A DNA stretch of 64,000 bases from Kumtagia sp964244725 (GTDB taxonomy: Bacteria; Pseudomonadota; Alphaproteobacteria; Rhizobiales; Rhizobiaceae), in assembly GCA_964244725.1 (NCBI GenBank), contig CAXTJQ010000001.1, forward strand, positions 1 to 64,000, written 5' to 3'. A program made the translations under genes and the position numbers. The notes under the pieces are model-generated. The model saw only the letters and a program-made list of their open reading frames with translations. It ran no database searches and was not told the DNA's origin. Below are positions 17,494-26,374 of this stretch, piece after piece. Position 1 is the stretch's first letter. The number at the start of each line of letters is the position of its first letter.

Positions 17494-17922
17494 CTATTGC
17501 GCCGCGCTCGCTTCGGCCTCCGAGGTCTTCTCGGCTTCGCTCTTGTAGGCGCTTTCGCAGAACGGCGTGCAGGACAGCGTCTGCGTCTGGGCGCGGCGGT
17601 AGATGCGCACCGACGACGCGGTCTGGCGGCCCACGACGACCTGCTCGTCGACGATCGGAGCGCCCGTATCGTCCAGAACGACAAGGTTCGTCACGCCGAA
17701 GCCCTTGCCCGTGAGCACGAGCGTCGTGGCGTCCTGCACCGACGCATCGGCGATCGCCGGATTGCCGACCACGATCGTGTCGGCCGGCCGGGCAAGCTTG
17801 ACGATCTTGGCCTGGTTCATGATGACCTCGATGCCGGAGCCGGCCACCGCGGTGAAGGTCGTCCCGGCGACGAGGCCGCCAATCATGGCGGCGAGGGACA
17901 ATGCGTGTCTGCGACTGGTCAT
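17494..17922 (-). CDS. pilus assembly protein with secretin-type N-terminal domain
   Basis: A 142-residue periplasmic protein. After a signal peptide (MTSRRHALSLAAMIGGLVAG) it has the pilus/secretin N-terminal domain found at the start of CpaC: VIMNQAKIVKLARPADTIVVGNPAIADASV, then KGFGVTNLVVLD. It corresponds to the short stand-alone protein often found with tad loci in Rhizobiales and may help the CpaC secretin. GGGGAAAACC precedes the ATG at 17922. Divergent from the Flp pilin gene. Confidence 0.85.
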   Translation of the reverse strand: MTSRRHALSLAAMIGGLVAGTTFTAVAGSGIEVIMNQAKIVKLARPADTIVVGNPAIADASVQDATTLVLTGKGFGVTNLVVLDDTGAPIVDEQVVVGRQTASSVRIYRRAQTQTLSCTPFCESAYKSEAEKTSEAEASAAQ

Positions 17923-17969
17923 GGTTTTCCCCAAGGGCGTCATATCTTACGGACGATGTACGATATTGG

Positions 17970-17984
17970 TGAACCAACGGTTAA
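17970..17984 (-). promoter_or_regulatory. possible CtrA-like site upstream of the minus-strand pilus unit
   Basis: On the minus strand TTAA-N7-TTCA, one mismatch from TTAA-N7-TTAA, lying about 48 bases before the start codon at 17922. The assignment is by resemblance only. Confidence 0.25.
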
Positions 17985-18080
17985 ACGGAATCACGTTCTC
18001 GGACCGGCTGGGCCGTGCGTCGACAAGATATGATGCGCGCTCGACTTCGTGAATTTTGCGCGATCCCGTCTTACATGGCG

Positions 18081-18088
18081 TTAACCAT
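18081..18088 (+). promoter_or_regulatory. possible CtrA half-site upstream of Flp pilin
   Basis: TTAACCAT, the 8-base CtrA half-site form known from Caulobacter promoters, about 145 bases before the pilin start codon. No second half at the N7 spacing. Confidence 0.22.
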
Positions 18089-18231
18089 GGACGATGACTT
18101 CATGCGGAAAGCATTCGGTAAGGCTATTTGTTAAGCGGGACGAAAGAGCTTCGCGCTAGGGTTTGTCCATCCGATCAACCACTCAGAATGTTGACGGACA
18201 TGCTGTAACACGTGGAGTGAAGGATCCTCAA

Positions 18232-18396
18232 ATGAACAAGCTTTTCGCACGTTTCGTAAACGACGAGTCCGGCGCAACTGCAATCGAATACGGCCTGATC
18301 GCCGCTCTGGTCGCCCTGGCGATCATCGTCGGCGCCGGCGCGCTCGGCAACAACCTGAACGCAAAGTTCAACCAGATCGCCAACAAGCTCACGTAA
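18232..18396 (+). CDS. pilA: Flp/Fap type IVb pilin
   Basis: A 54-residue pilin, the fibre subunit of Tad pili. A short basic leader (MNKLFARFVNDESG) ends in Gly14; cleavage before ATAIEYGLI leaves Glu at +5 and Tyr at +6 of the mature protein, the Flp signature. The remaining ~38 residues are one hydrophobic helix plus a short polar tail. AAGGA lies 7 bases before the ATG; the longer in-frame start at 18163 has no support. A strong terminator follows, so the pilin has its own abundant transcript, as usual. Confidence 0.95.
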   Translation: MNKLFARFVNDESGATAIEYGLIAALVALAIIVGAGALGNNLNAKFNQIANKLT

Positions 18397-18433
18397 TACG
18401 AGCGGGCCGCGGTCCGCTTGGTTTTGGTTCTGG

Positions 18434-18467
18434 AAAAGGGCTGTTCCCACAAGGAGCGGCCTTTTTT
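18434..18467 (+). terminator. rho-independent terminator after Flp pilin
   Basis: Hairpin of GGCTGTTCC with GGAGCGGCC (9 pairs, three G-U) around loop CACAA, flanked by AAAA and followed by TTTTTT, 38 bases after the pilin stop. Confidence 0.85.
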
Positions 18468-18562
18468 CTGCGTCCCGGCGAATCCGACATCGTCGGTCAC
18501 CGACATTTAATGGAAGGCGACGACACTTTGCCCGTCCGTTGCGAACCGAGGAAGTCGCCTCC

Positions 18563-19084
18563 ATGATCGTCGCCCTGATTGTCGTCGTGTTTCCGTTCTG
18601 CATGGCGTTCGCGGCGGTTTCCGATACGCTGTCGATGACCATCGCCAACCGGGTGCCTGTCATCCTGGCGCTTGCTTTCGCGCTCGTCGCGCCGTTCACC
18701 GGCATGGAATGGTCCGCCTATGCCTGGCATTTCGCGGCGGCTTTCTCCGTGCTGCTGGTGACGTTCTCCCTGTTCGCGCTCGGCGGCATGGGCGGCGGCG
18801 ACGCCAAACTCCTGGCCGCGACGGCGCTCTACATGGGCATGGGCTTTCCGCTGCTGCACTACTTGGTGGCCTCGGCTTTTCTGGGCGGCCTGTTGACGGT
18901 GCTGATCCTCGCCTACCGCAAATCGCCGCTTTCGGCGTTTACCGGACACAATCTGTTTTTGCGCAATTTCACCGACGCGCAGAAGGGCGTGCCGTACGGC
19001 ATCGCGCTCGGCATGGGCGGACTTTACGCCTACCCCGAATCGCCGCTGATGCTATGGGCCCTGCAGCGTCTCGCCGGCCACTGA
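18563..19084 (+). CDS. cpaA: prepilin peptidase CpaA/TadV
   Basis: A 173-residue polytopic membrane aspartyl protease of the A24 family in its short, non-methylating form. The two catalytic aspartates are D21 (AVSDTLSM) and D80 (GGMGGGDAKLL). It cleaves the Flp pilin and the TadE-like pseudopilins in this locus. GAGGAAG lies before the ATG at 18563. It stands between the pilin and cpaB, the usual place. Confidence 0.93.
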   Translation: MIVALIVVVFPFCMAFAAVSDTLSMTIANRVPVILALAFALVAPFTGMEWSAYAWHFAAAFSVLLVTFSLFALGGMGGGDAKLLAATALYMGMGFPLLHYLVASAFLGGLLTVLILAYRKSPLSAFTGHNLFLRNFTDAQKGVPYGIALGMGGLYAYPESPLMLWALQRLAGH

Positions 19085-19160
19085 CGGCGCCGGGCGACGC
19101 GTTGGTCCCGGTTGCGGCATTTCCCTAAACCTTAAATTAATCACGACCCTTCGGATTGCG

Positions 19161-19175
19161 TTAACTTTAATTTGA
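19161..19175 (+). promoter_or_regulatory. possible CtrA-like site upstream of cpaB
   Basis: TTAA-N7-TTGA, one mismatch from TTAA-N7-TTAA, in an AT-rich patch about 60 bases before the cpaB start codon, where the promoter of the cpaB-tadC unit is expected. Confidence 0.28.
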
Positions 19176-19235
19176 CGATTCCCGATGCAATCTCCGCCAC
19201 GGCTTGAAGAAAAGGCACGTGCGGGGTTCCGACAG

Positions 19236-20048
19236 ATGGCTGCATCGCGACTGATTATTCTGGGGGTGGCGGTAGCCGCGGCCGGTGGCGCGGGCTACGT
19301 CGCCAAGAACATGGCGACGCCGCCGCCGGCGGAAGTGATCGTCGATCAGGCGCCGGCCCAGCCGTCGCTCGCTCTGACGGAAGTGCTGGTGGCGTCCGCC
19401 GACGTGCCCATGGGCGGGACGCTGGCCGATCAGATCGACTGGCAGCAATGGCCGTCGAGCGGCGTGACCGACGGATATATCACCAAGGCAAGCGAGCCGA
19501 ACGCCGTCGAGGACATGAAGCAGGCGATCGCCCGGGTGCCGATCTACAGCGGCGAACCGGTGCGCAAGTCGAAGCTGGTCGGCAACGGGCAGAGCTTCAT
19601 GTCCTCCATCCTGCCGTCCGGCCATCGGGCCATCGCCACCGCGATTTCTGCCGATACGTCGGCGGGCGGCTTCATCCTGCCCAACGATTTCGTCGATGTC
19701 ATCATGACCCGGCGCCAGGAAGGCGGCACCGCGACCGGCTTCACCACCGAGACCATCCTCAAAAACATCAAGGTCCTGGCGATCGACCAGACCATCCAGG
19801 AGGATGAGGAAGGCAAGAAGGTCAAGGTCGGCCAGACCGCGACGCTCGAACTGACGCCGCAGCAGGCTGAGATCATCACCGTGGCCCAGCAGATGGCCGA
19901 TCGCCTCTCCCTCTCCCTGCGCTCGGTCGCCGACGCGCAGGAAGTTCCCACCGACCAGGCCGACTACCTGGTTTCGGGCAACGGCAAGCGTGGAACCGTC
20001 CGCCTCATCAAATCCGGTGAAATTTCGGAAGTGGGGTCAAAGAAATGA
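19236..20048 (+). CDS. cpaB: Flp pilus assembly protein CpaB
   Basis: A 270-residue protein with an N-terminal anchor (MAASRLIILGVAVAAAGGAG), an SAF domain (LVASADVPMGGTLADQIDWQ) and the CpaB/RcpC region after it (HRAIATAISADTSAGGFILP). It sits in the periplasm and is needed for secretin assembly. ATG 19236 was chosen because it opens on the anchor like other CpaB proteins; an in-frame ATG at 19185 adds 17 residues. First gene of the cpaB-cpaC-cpaD-cpaE-cpaF-tadB-tadC unit; its stop overlaps an ATG for cpaC. Confidence 0.92.
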   Translation: MAASRLIILGVAVAAAGGAGYVAKNMATPPPAEVIVDQAPAQPSLALTEVLVASADVPMGGTLADQIDWQQWPSSGVTDGYITKASEPNAVEDMKQAIARVPIYSGEPVRKSKLVGNGQSFMSSILPSGHRAIATAISADTSAGGFILPNDFVDVIMTRRQEGGTATGFTTETILKNIKVLAIDQTIQEDEEGKKVKVGQTATLELTPQQAEIITVAQQMADRLSLSLRSVADAQEVPTDQADYLVSGNGKRGTVRLIKSGEISEVGSKK

Positions 20049-20095
20049 GATCAACTGTCGACCAGCCCGCCGCGACCGGCAAATTTGGGGTTCCC

Positions 20096-21673
20096 ATGAA
20101 AACGCTCCGCAAGGCGACTTCGCTTGTACTCGCTTGCGCGGTCCTGACGACCAGCACGGGATTGTCCGGACTGACGGTGGCCTACGCGGGTTCCGCCCGC
20201 GTCCAGGTCGGCCCGTCGACCGGAAACAGCCAGGCCGTCGATCTCGGCCTGAACAAGTCGATCGTGATCGACCTGCCGACCGACGCCTACGACATTCTCG
20301 TCGCCAACCCGGCCGTCGCGGACGCCGTCACCCGGACCGCCCGCCGCATCTATTTGTTCGGCAAGGCCGTCGGCCAGACCAACATCTTCGTCTTCGGACC
20401 CAACGGCGAGCAGATCGCCAGCCTCGACCTCAAGGTCGAACGCGATGTCGCGGGTCTCGAGGACTATATCAAGCGCTTCATCCCGACCGCCGACATCACC
20501 GTCGAACTCTTGAACGACAACGTGGTCCTGTCGGGCACGGTCGAGACGCCGCTCGACGCCAAGCGCGCCGTCGATCTCGCCAGGATCTTCGTCAGCGGCG
20601 GTGAAGCGACGACCGGCCAGTATTCGCAAACCGCTTCCGGCGGCTCGGGCGACAGCGGCGTGGCGATCGACAATCCGGACAATCAGCGCCGCACCAGCCA
20701 GATCGTCAACTTGCTGCAGATCATCGGCGAAGACCAGGTCATGCTGAAGGTCACCGTCGCCGAGGTCAGCCGCACGGTCATGAAGCAGCTCGGGGTGAAC
20801 CTGATCGGGGGCGGCAATTCGAACGGCATTAGCTGGGGCGCGCTGGCGGAAAATTCCTATGGCCTGGGCAAACCGCTCTCCGCCAGCGGCGTGGCGTTCG
20901 GCACATCGAACATCGATGGCTACATCAACGCGATGGAGCAGGCGGGCGTCATGAAGACCTTGGCCGAACCGTCGCTCACGGCGGTCTCCGGCGAGAAGGC
21001 GACGTTCAAGGTCGGTGGCGAATTTAACCTCGTCACGGGCCGCACCAGCGCCCAGTCCGACGATAACCAGACCGGGCAAGTCACCTACGAGGTTCAGAAG
21101 CTGGAATACGGCATCGGCCTGGAATTCGTCCCGGTCGTCCTGTCGCCAGGCCGCATCAGCCTCAAGGTGCGGACATCGGTGTCCGAGCCGACTACCGAAG
21201 GATCGGTGATCTTCGAGGGTGGTCCGACACGCAAGAGCCCGGGCCTGTTCGGCGGCATTTTCGAGCCGCGCAACAACATGCCCGGCACCAACATGCTCTC
21301 GATCCGCAAGCGCCTCGCCGACACGACCGTCGAGATGCCGTCGGGCGGGTCGATGATGATCGCGGGTCTGGTGCGCGACGATGTGCGCCAGGCCGTGCAG
21401 GGGCTTCCGGGAATATCGAAGATTCCGGTGCTCGGGGCCCTGTTCCGCAGCCGGGATTTCGTCCGCAACGAGACCGAACTCGTGGTGCTCATCACGCCCT
21501 ATCTGGTCAAGCCGGTGGCGCGCAACGAACTTGCCAAGCCCGACGACAATTTCAACGCGGCAAGCGATGGCGCGGGCATGTTCCTGGGCCAGCTCAATCG
21601 GGTCTACGGCACCATGAAAACAGACAAGCCCGACGGCCAGTATCACGGCATGGTCGGCTACATCTACAAATGA
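20096..21673 (+). CDS. cpaC: Flp pilus outer-membrane secretin CpaC
   Basis: A type II/III-type secretin forming the outer-membrane pore of the Tad pilus. A signal peptide (MKTLRKATSLVLACAVLTTS) is followed by the pilus N-terminal domain (LNKSIVIDLPTDAYDILVAN), a BON-like segment (ITVELLNDNVVLSG), then the secretin domain with MLKVTVAEVSR and the C-terminal GGSMMIAGLV...FRNETELVVLITPYLV. ATG 20096 gives a standard signal peptide and has GGGG upstream; an alternative ATG at 20045 overlaps the cpaB stop (ATGA) and would add 17 residues. The stop overlaps cpaD. Confidence 0.93.
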   Translation: MKTLRKATSLVLACAVLTTSTGLSGLTVAYAGSARVQVGPSTGNSQAVDLGLNKSIVIDLPTDAYDILVANPAVADAVTRTARRIYLFGKAVGQTNIFVFGPNGEQIASLDLKVERDVAGLEDYIKRFIPTADITVELLNDNVVLSGTVETPLDAKRAVDLARIFVSGGEATTGQYSQTASGGSGDSGVAIDNPDNQRRTSQIVNLLQIIGEDQVMLKVTVAEVSRTVMKQLGVNLIGGGNSNGISWGALAENSYGLGKPLSASGVAFGTSNIDGYINAMEQAGVMKTLAEPSLTAVSGEKATFKVGGEFNLVTGRTSAQSDDNQTGQVTYEVQKLEYGIGLEFVPVVLSPGRISLKVRTSVSEPTTEGSVIFEGGPTRKSPGLFGGIFEPRNNMPGTNMLSIRKRLADTTVEMPSGGSMMIAGLVRDDVRQAVQGLPGISKIPVLGALFRSRDFVRNETELVVLITPYLVKPVARNELAKPDDNFNAASDGAGMFLGQLNRVYGTMKTDKPDGQYHGMVGYIYK

Positions 21674-22419
21674 GCGGGGCGACAGCCATGAACGGGACCA
21701 CGACGAGGACGGCTATGAAGGCTCGCGACGAGAGCAGACCCTTGAAGCTATTGCGTAGGCGGACCTTAACGCTAGGCGCGGCGGCCGCGGTCGTTTTGCT
21801 CGCCGGCTGCACCATGAATGGCCACGACAGCGTGACGGTCGGCGCGATCCCCGACGACTACCGCACCAGCCATCCGATCGTGATCGCCGAGAAGGAGCAG
21901 GTCATCGACCTTCCGGTCGGCGCGAGCGAGCGCGGCATGACCAGGACCCAGCGCGTGGCGCTCGGCGGCTTCCTCAGCGACTACGACCGCAGCGCCTCGC
22001 CGGTGCTCAGCATCCTGGTGCCGACCGGTTCCTACAACGAGGTCGCCGCCTCTGCGGCAGGAAGCGATTTCGCCCACTATGCCCGCAAATACGGCGTGCC
22101 GTCGGACCGCATCGTCGTCGCGTCCTATCAGGCCGAATCGGTTGAAGCCTCGGCGCCGGTGCGCGTGATGTACACGGCCATGAAAGCGCAGACCAACAAA
22201 TGCGGGCGCTGGACCGCCAACATCGGCGATACCGACGAGAACAAGCACTACACCGACTATGGCTGCTCGTCGCAGAACAACCTCGCCGCGCAGATCGCCA
22301 ATCCGGCCGATCTTCTGGGTCCGCGCAAGATGTCCGAGATCGATGCCGAGAAGCGGAGCGGGGTCATCGATCAATACCGGCTTCCGTCCGACACCACGAA
22401 CTCGGAAGTCGAGTACTGA
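21670..22419 (+). CDS. cpaD: Flp pilus assembly lipoprotein CpaD
   Basis: A 249-residue lipoprotein: a long basic leader, then a hydrophobic stretch ending in lipobox LLAGC (Cys near residue 47). The mature CpaD domain reads DDYRTSHPIVIAEKEQVIDL and ends with YGCSSQNNLAAQIANPADLL, the family signature. It supports the CpaC secretin in the outer membrane. Its start overlaps the cpaC stop by 4 bases. An internal start after the first ATG (for example MKARDES) is possible. Confidence 0.93.
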   Translation: MSGATAMNGTTTRTAMKARDESRPLKLLRRRTLTLGAAAAVVLLAGCTMNGHDSVTVGAIPDDYRTSHPIVIAEKEQVIDLPVGASERGMTRTQRVALGGFLSDYDRSASPVLSILVPTGSYNEVAASAAGSDFAHYARKYGVPSDRIVVASYQAESVEASAPVRVMYTAMKAQTNKCGRWTANIGDTDENKHYTDYGCSSQNNLAAQIANPADLLGPRKMSEIDAEKRSGVIDQYRLPSDTTNSEVEY

Positions 22420-22461
22420 CCGTCCTGATTTTCCGCCCGATCGAACCTGAAGGCGACTGAA

Positions 22462-23742
22462 ATGAGCAATCTGGCCTACGACCCCGATCTGGACGCCCGC
22501 CATGCGGCGGCGCGCGATGTCGAGGACATGCATTCCCTCCGCCCGGTTCCGAGGGTGTCGATCCAGGCGTTTTGCGAAACGGACGGCATCGCCGTGCCGA
22601 TCGAGCGCGCCGGCGAGGACCGCCGCATGTCCAAGGCGCATCTCAAGCTGCATATGGGCGGGATCGCGACGGCGGTCGAACTCTACCAGACCACGCCCAC
22701 ACCCAATTTGATCATTGTGGAATCGCGCAGCGAACCGCGCCAGCTGCTCGAGGAACTCGGCCAGCTCGCCGAATTCTGCGACCCGAGCACCAAGGTGGTT
22801 GTCATCGGCCACTACAACGACGTCGCCCTCTACCGCGACCTGGTTAAGAACGGCATCTCCGAATACATGGTGGCGCCGATCTCGATCGCCGACATCGTCG
22901 GCGTGATCGCCTCGATTTTCGTCGATCCGGAAGCCGAGCCGATCGGCCGCTCGATCGCTTTCATCGGCGCCAAAGGCGGCGTCGGGTCGTCGACGATCTC
23001 GCACAACGTCGCATGGGCGATGTCGAGCCTCTTCAATACCGAAGTCGTCGTCGCCGACCTGGACCTGGCTTTCGGGACGGCCAACATCAATTTCGACCAG
23101 GATCCCGCGCAGGGCATCGCCGAAGCGGTGTTTTCACCCGAGCGCATCGACGAGGTCTATCTCGACCGGCTGCTCGCCCAGTGCGCCGAGAAGCTGTCGC
23201 TGCTGGCGGCGCCATCGACGCTCGACCGGGTCTATGATTTCGACGACGAGGCGTTCACCGCGGTCATCGAGGTCGCGCAACGCAGCGCCCCGCTGCTGGT
23301 GCTCGACATGCCGCATGTCTGGACCGGCTGGAGCAAGCACACGCTGATCCAGGCAGACGAGATCGTGATCACCGCAACGCCCGAGCTCGCCAACCTGCGC
23401 AACACCAAGAATCTTGTCGACATGCTGAAGAAGCTGCGGCCCAACGATGCGATGCCCAAGCTGATCATCAACCAGAGCGGCGTGCCCAAGCGCACGGAAA
23501 TCGCGATCGCCGATTTCTCCGGGCCGCTCGGCATCTCGCCGATGAGCATCATCCCGTTCGATCCGCAATTGTTCGGCAATGCCGCCAACAACGGCCGGAT
23601 GCTGGGCGAGATGGACGCCAAGCACCCGACGGTCGCCGCGATCAACGAGATCGCCCATGTCCTGACGGGACGCAGCGAGATCAAGGCTAAGGCCAAGCCA
23701 GGCCTGTCTGGAATGCTCGGCAAACTCAGGCGCAAGAAGTGA
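22462..23742 (+). CDS. cpaE: pilus assembly ATPase CpaE/TadZ
   Basis: A 426-residue protein of the MinD/ParA superfamily that localises the Tad machine. The N-terminal third is a degenerate receiver-like domain (TPNLIIVESRSEPRQLL); the C-terminal part has a deviant Walker A (GAKGGVGSSTISHN) near residue 173, with Ser where the P-loop usually has Lys-Thr, and the LDLAFGTANI switch region. Located 43 bases after cpaD, before cpaF. Confidence 0.94.
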   Translation: MSNLAYDPDLDARHAAARDVEDMHSLRPVPRVSIQAFCETDGIAVPIERAGEDRRMSKAHLKLHMGGIATAVELYQTTPTPNLIIVESRSEPRQLLEELGQLAEFCDPSTKVVVIGHYNDVALYRDLVKNGISEYMVAPISIADIVGVIASIFVDPEAEPIGRSIAFIGAKGGVGSSTISHNVAWAMSSLFNTEVVVADLDLAFGTANINFDQDPAQGIAEAVFSPERIDEVYLDRLLAQCAEKLSLLAAPSTLDRVYDFDDEAFTAVIEVAQRSAPLLVLDMPHVWTGWSKHTLIQADEIVITATPELANLRNTKNLVDMLKKLRPNDAMPKLIINQSGVPKRTEIAIADFSGPLGISPMSIIPFDPQLFGNAANNGRMLGEMDAKHPTVAAINEIAHVLTGRSEIKAKAKPGLSGMLGKLRRKK

Positions 23743-23771
23743 CTGTTCGCGGCGGAAAGCGGTAGACGATC

Positions 23772-25271
23772 ATGTTTGGAAGAAGAGGCAGCGACGACGC
23801 GACCCGGGTCAAGCCCGAGCTCCGCGCACCCGTTCCGACGGCCCCTCCGTCGCCCAAGGGCGGCGACGTGGCGACCTTGCCGGCTCGACCGCAGGCCGAC
23901 GCTCGACCCGTGCAGACCTCCCAGACGCCGCGCTCGTCGAGCGGCAGCGCCGCGCCGGCTCCCAAGGCCGCGGCGCAGCGCGAGAAGAGCGAGACCTACT
24001 ATGACACCAAGTCGCAGGTCTTCTCCGCCCTGATCGACACGATCGACCTCTCGCAGCTCGCCAAGCTCGACGCCGACAGCGCGCGCGAGGAAATTCGCGA
24101 TATCGTCAACGACATCATCGCGATCAAGAATTTCGTCATGTCAATCTCCGAGCAGGAGGAACTGCTCGAGGACATCTGCAACGACGTGCTGGGTTACGGC
24201 CCGCTCGAGCCGCTGCTGGCGCGCGACGACATCGCCGACATCATGGTCAACGGGTCGAAGCATGTCTTCATCGAGGTCAACGGCAAGGTCGAGCAGACCG
24301 GCATCCGCTTCCGCGACAACCAGCAGTTGCTCAACATCTGCCAGCGCATCGTCAGCCAGGTCGGCCGGCGCGTCGACGAATCGAGCCCGATCTGCGACGC
24401 GCGCCTGCCCGACGGCTCGCGCGTCAACGTCATCGCCCCGCCGCTCGCCATCGACGGCGCCGCGCTCACCATCCGCAAGTTCAAGAAGGACAAGCTGACG
24501 CTAGACCAGCTGGTCAAGTTCGGCGCGATCTCGCCGCAAGGCGCCGAGGTGCTGAAGATCATCGGCCGCGTTCGCTGCAACATCGTCATCTCGGGCGGCA
24601 CCGGCTCGGGCAAGACGACGTTGCTCAACTGCCTGACCAACTACATCGACCGCGACGAGCGCATCATCACCTGCGAGGACTCGGCCGAGTTGCAGTTGCA
24701 GCAGCCGCATGTCGTGCGCCTCGAAACCCGTCCGCCCAATCTCGAGGGCGAGGGCACGATCACGATGCGCGACCTCGTCAAGAACTGCCTGCGCATGCGT
24801 CCCGAGCGGATCATCGTCGGCGAGGTGCGCGGACCGGAAGTGTTCGACCTTCTCCAGGCAATGAACACCGGCCACGACGGCTCGATGGGCACGATCCACT
24901 CCAACAGCCCGCGCGAATGCCTCAACCGCATGGAGGCGATGATCGCGATGGGCGGCTTCTCGCTGCCGCAAAGGACGGTGCGCGAGATTATCGTCGGCTC
25001 GATCGACGTGATCATCCAGGCGACCCGCCTTCGCGACGGTTCGCGCCGCATCACCCACATCACCGAGGTGCTGGGCATGGAAGGCGACGTGATCATTACG
25101 CAGGATATCGTCCTCTACAATATCAAGGGCGAGGATGCGAACGGCAGGCTGACGGGCGAACACGTCTCGACCGGCGTCGGCCGTCCCAAATTCTGGGAGC
25201 GCGCCCGCTACTACAACGAGGAGGCGCGCCTGGCGGCGGCCCTCGAAGCCATGGAAAAGCGGGCGGACTGA
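23772..25271 (+). CDS. cpaF: pilus assembly secretion ATPase CpaF/TadA
   Basis: A 499-residue hexameric secretion ATPase that powers extension (and probably retraction) of Flp pili. A Pro/Ala-rich N-terminal linker of ~75 residues precedes the conserved core. Walker A is GGTGSGKTT near residue 277, followed by the Asp box CEDSAELQLQ, Walker B region RIIVGEVRGPE and His box GHDGSMGTIHSN. Complete and of usual length. It lies between cpaE and tadB on the same transcript. Confidence 0.96.
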   Translation: MFGRRGSDDATRVKPELRAPVPTAPPSPKGGDVATLPARPQADARPVQTSQTPRSSSGSAAPAPKAAAQREKSETYYDTKSQVFSALIDTIDLSQLAKLDADSAREEIRDIVNDIIAIKNFVMSISEQEELLEDICNDVLGYGPLEPLLARDDIADIMVNGSKHVFIEVNGKVEQTGIRFRDNQQLLNICQRIVSQVGRRVDESSPICDARLPDGSRVNVIAPPLAIDGAALTIRKFKKDKLTLDQLVKFGAISPQGAEVLKIIGRVRCNIVISGGTGSGKTTLLNCLTNYIDRDERIITCEDSAELQLQQPHVVRLETRPPNLEGEGTITMRDLVKNCLRMRPERIIVGEVRGPEVFDLLQAMNTGHDGSMGTIHSNSPRECLNRMEAMIAMGGFSLPQRTVREIIVGSIDVIIQATRLRDGSRRITHITEVLGMEGDVIITQDIVLYNIKGEDANGRLTGEHVSTGVGRPKFWERARYYNEEARLAAALEAMEKRAD

Positions 25272-25356
25272 CAGGGCCTGCTCGCCGGGCGGGATTGCTC
25301 GCCGCCACGTCGGGCGGCCGCGCGGCAGCCCCATAACAGGAACGAAGAGGCTCGCG

Positions 25357-26370
25357 ATGTTCGGCTTGGACGGCACCACCTTGGCGTTTATCGCGCTCGC
25401 CGGCCTGTGCGCCGGCGCGCTCGCCTACGCCTTCCTGTTCAACAGGATCGCGTCCGAACAGACGTCCGACCGGCGCCTGCAGACCATCAAGCGCGCCGAC
25501 ACCGACCGCTCCGCGGTCAAGGCGGCGTCGGAAAAGCAGGCCGAGATCGCCAAGCGGCGCAAATCCGTGCAGACCTCTCTTAAGGAGATCGACGACAAGC
25601 AGAAGGTTCGCGACGTCAACGTCCGCAAGCCGCCGCTGCGCATCCAGCTCAAGCAGGCGGGCCTGACCGTCACCGTCGAACGCTTCTACATCTATTCGGC
25701 CATTTGCGCGCTGGTCATGACCGCCGCGGGCTTTTTCGTCGGCGCGCCGCTTTACGTGCTGCCGGGCCTGCTGCTCATCGGCGCTTTCGGCTTTCCGCGC
25801 TGGTTCGTCGGCTTCGCGCGCAAGCGGCGCGTCAAGATGTTCCTGAACGAGTTTCCCAATGCGCTCGACGTGATCGTGCGCGCCGTCAAATCGGGCCTGC
25901 CCCTCAACGACGGCATCAGGCTGATCGCCAACGAGGCGTCGGAACCGGTCAAGGGCGAATTCCGGCGTATTGTCGAGGCGCAGCAGATCGGCATGTCGAT
26001 ACCGGAAGCATCCATGCGCATGACCGAGAGCATGCCATGCCCGGAAGCCGGATTCTTCGGCATCGTCATTCAGATTCAGGCTCAGGCGGGCGGTAATTTG
26101 TCCGAAGCCCTTGGCAACCTTTCGCGCGTGCTGCGCGACCGCAAGAAGATGAAGGCCAAGGTTCAGGCCCTGTCGATGGAAGCCAAGGCGTCCGCTGCGA
26201 TCATCGGCGCCCTGCCGATCATCGTCGCCACCTTGGTCTACCTGTCCAGCCCGACCTACATCACGCCGCTGTTCACGACGACCACCGGCAATATCCTTCT
26301 CGGTGCGTCCGCCATCTGGATGAGCATCGGCATCTTCGTGATGAAATCGATGATGAATTTCGAGGTCTGA
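25357..26370 (+). CDS. tadB: pilus inner-membrane platform protein TadB
   Basis: A 337-residue type II secretion system F-domain protein. It has an N-terminal membrane segment, a cytoplasmic charged stretch, two central membrane segments (about residues 110-155), the F domain with NEFPNALDVIVRAVKSGLPL, and two C-terminal membrane segments. Together with TadC it forms the inner-membrane platform driven by CpaF. It starts 85 bases after cpaF. Confidence 0.94.
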   Translation: MFGLDGTTLAFIALAGLCAGALAYAFLFNRIASEQTSDRRLQTIKRADTDRSAVKAASEKQAEIAKRRKSVQTSLKEIDDKQKVRDVNVRKPPLRIQLKQAGLTVTVERFYIYSAICALVMTAAGFFVGAPLYVLPGLLLIGAFGFPRWFVGFARKRRVKMFLNEFPNALDVIVRAVKSGLPLNDGIRLIANEASEPVKGEFRRIVEAQQIGMSIPEASMRMTESMPCPEAGFFGIVIQIQAQAGGNLSEALGNLSRVLRDRKKMKAKVQALSMEAKASAAIIGALPIIVATLVYLSSPTYITPLFTTTTGNILLGASAIWMSIGIFVMKSMMNFEV

Positions 26371-26374
26371 CGCC

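Larger units (their letters stand above)
17923..18231 (+). other. divergent intergenic region between pilus units
   Basis: 309 bases without a gene, separating the minus-strand pilus unit from the Flp pilin gene. It is AT-richer than its surroundings. A minus-strand TTAA-N7-TTCA (17970-17984) and a plus-strand TTAACCAT (18081-18088) resemble CtrA-binding sequences. No convincing -35/-10 pair was assigned. The pilin leader ends with GTGAAGGA just before the ATG. Confidence 0.5.

Noticed and set aside
20051..21646. 531-codon minus-strand frame opposite cpaC
   Set aside because: Shadow of the secretin gene; no start signal or family.
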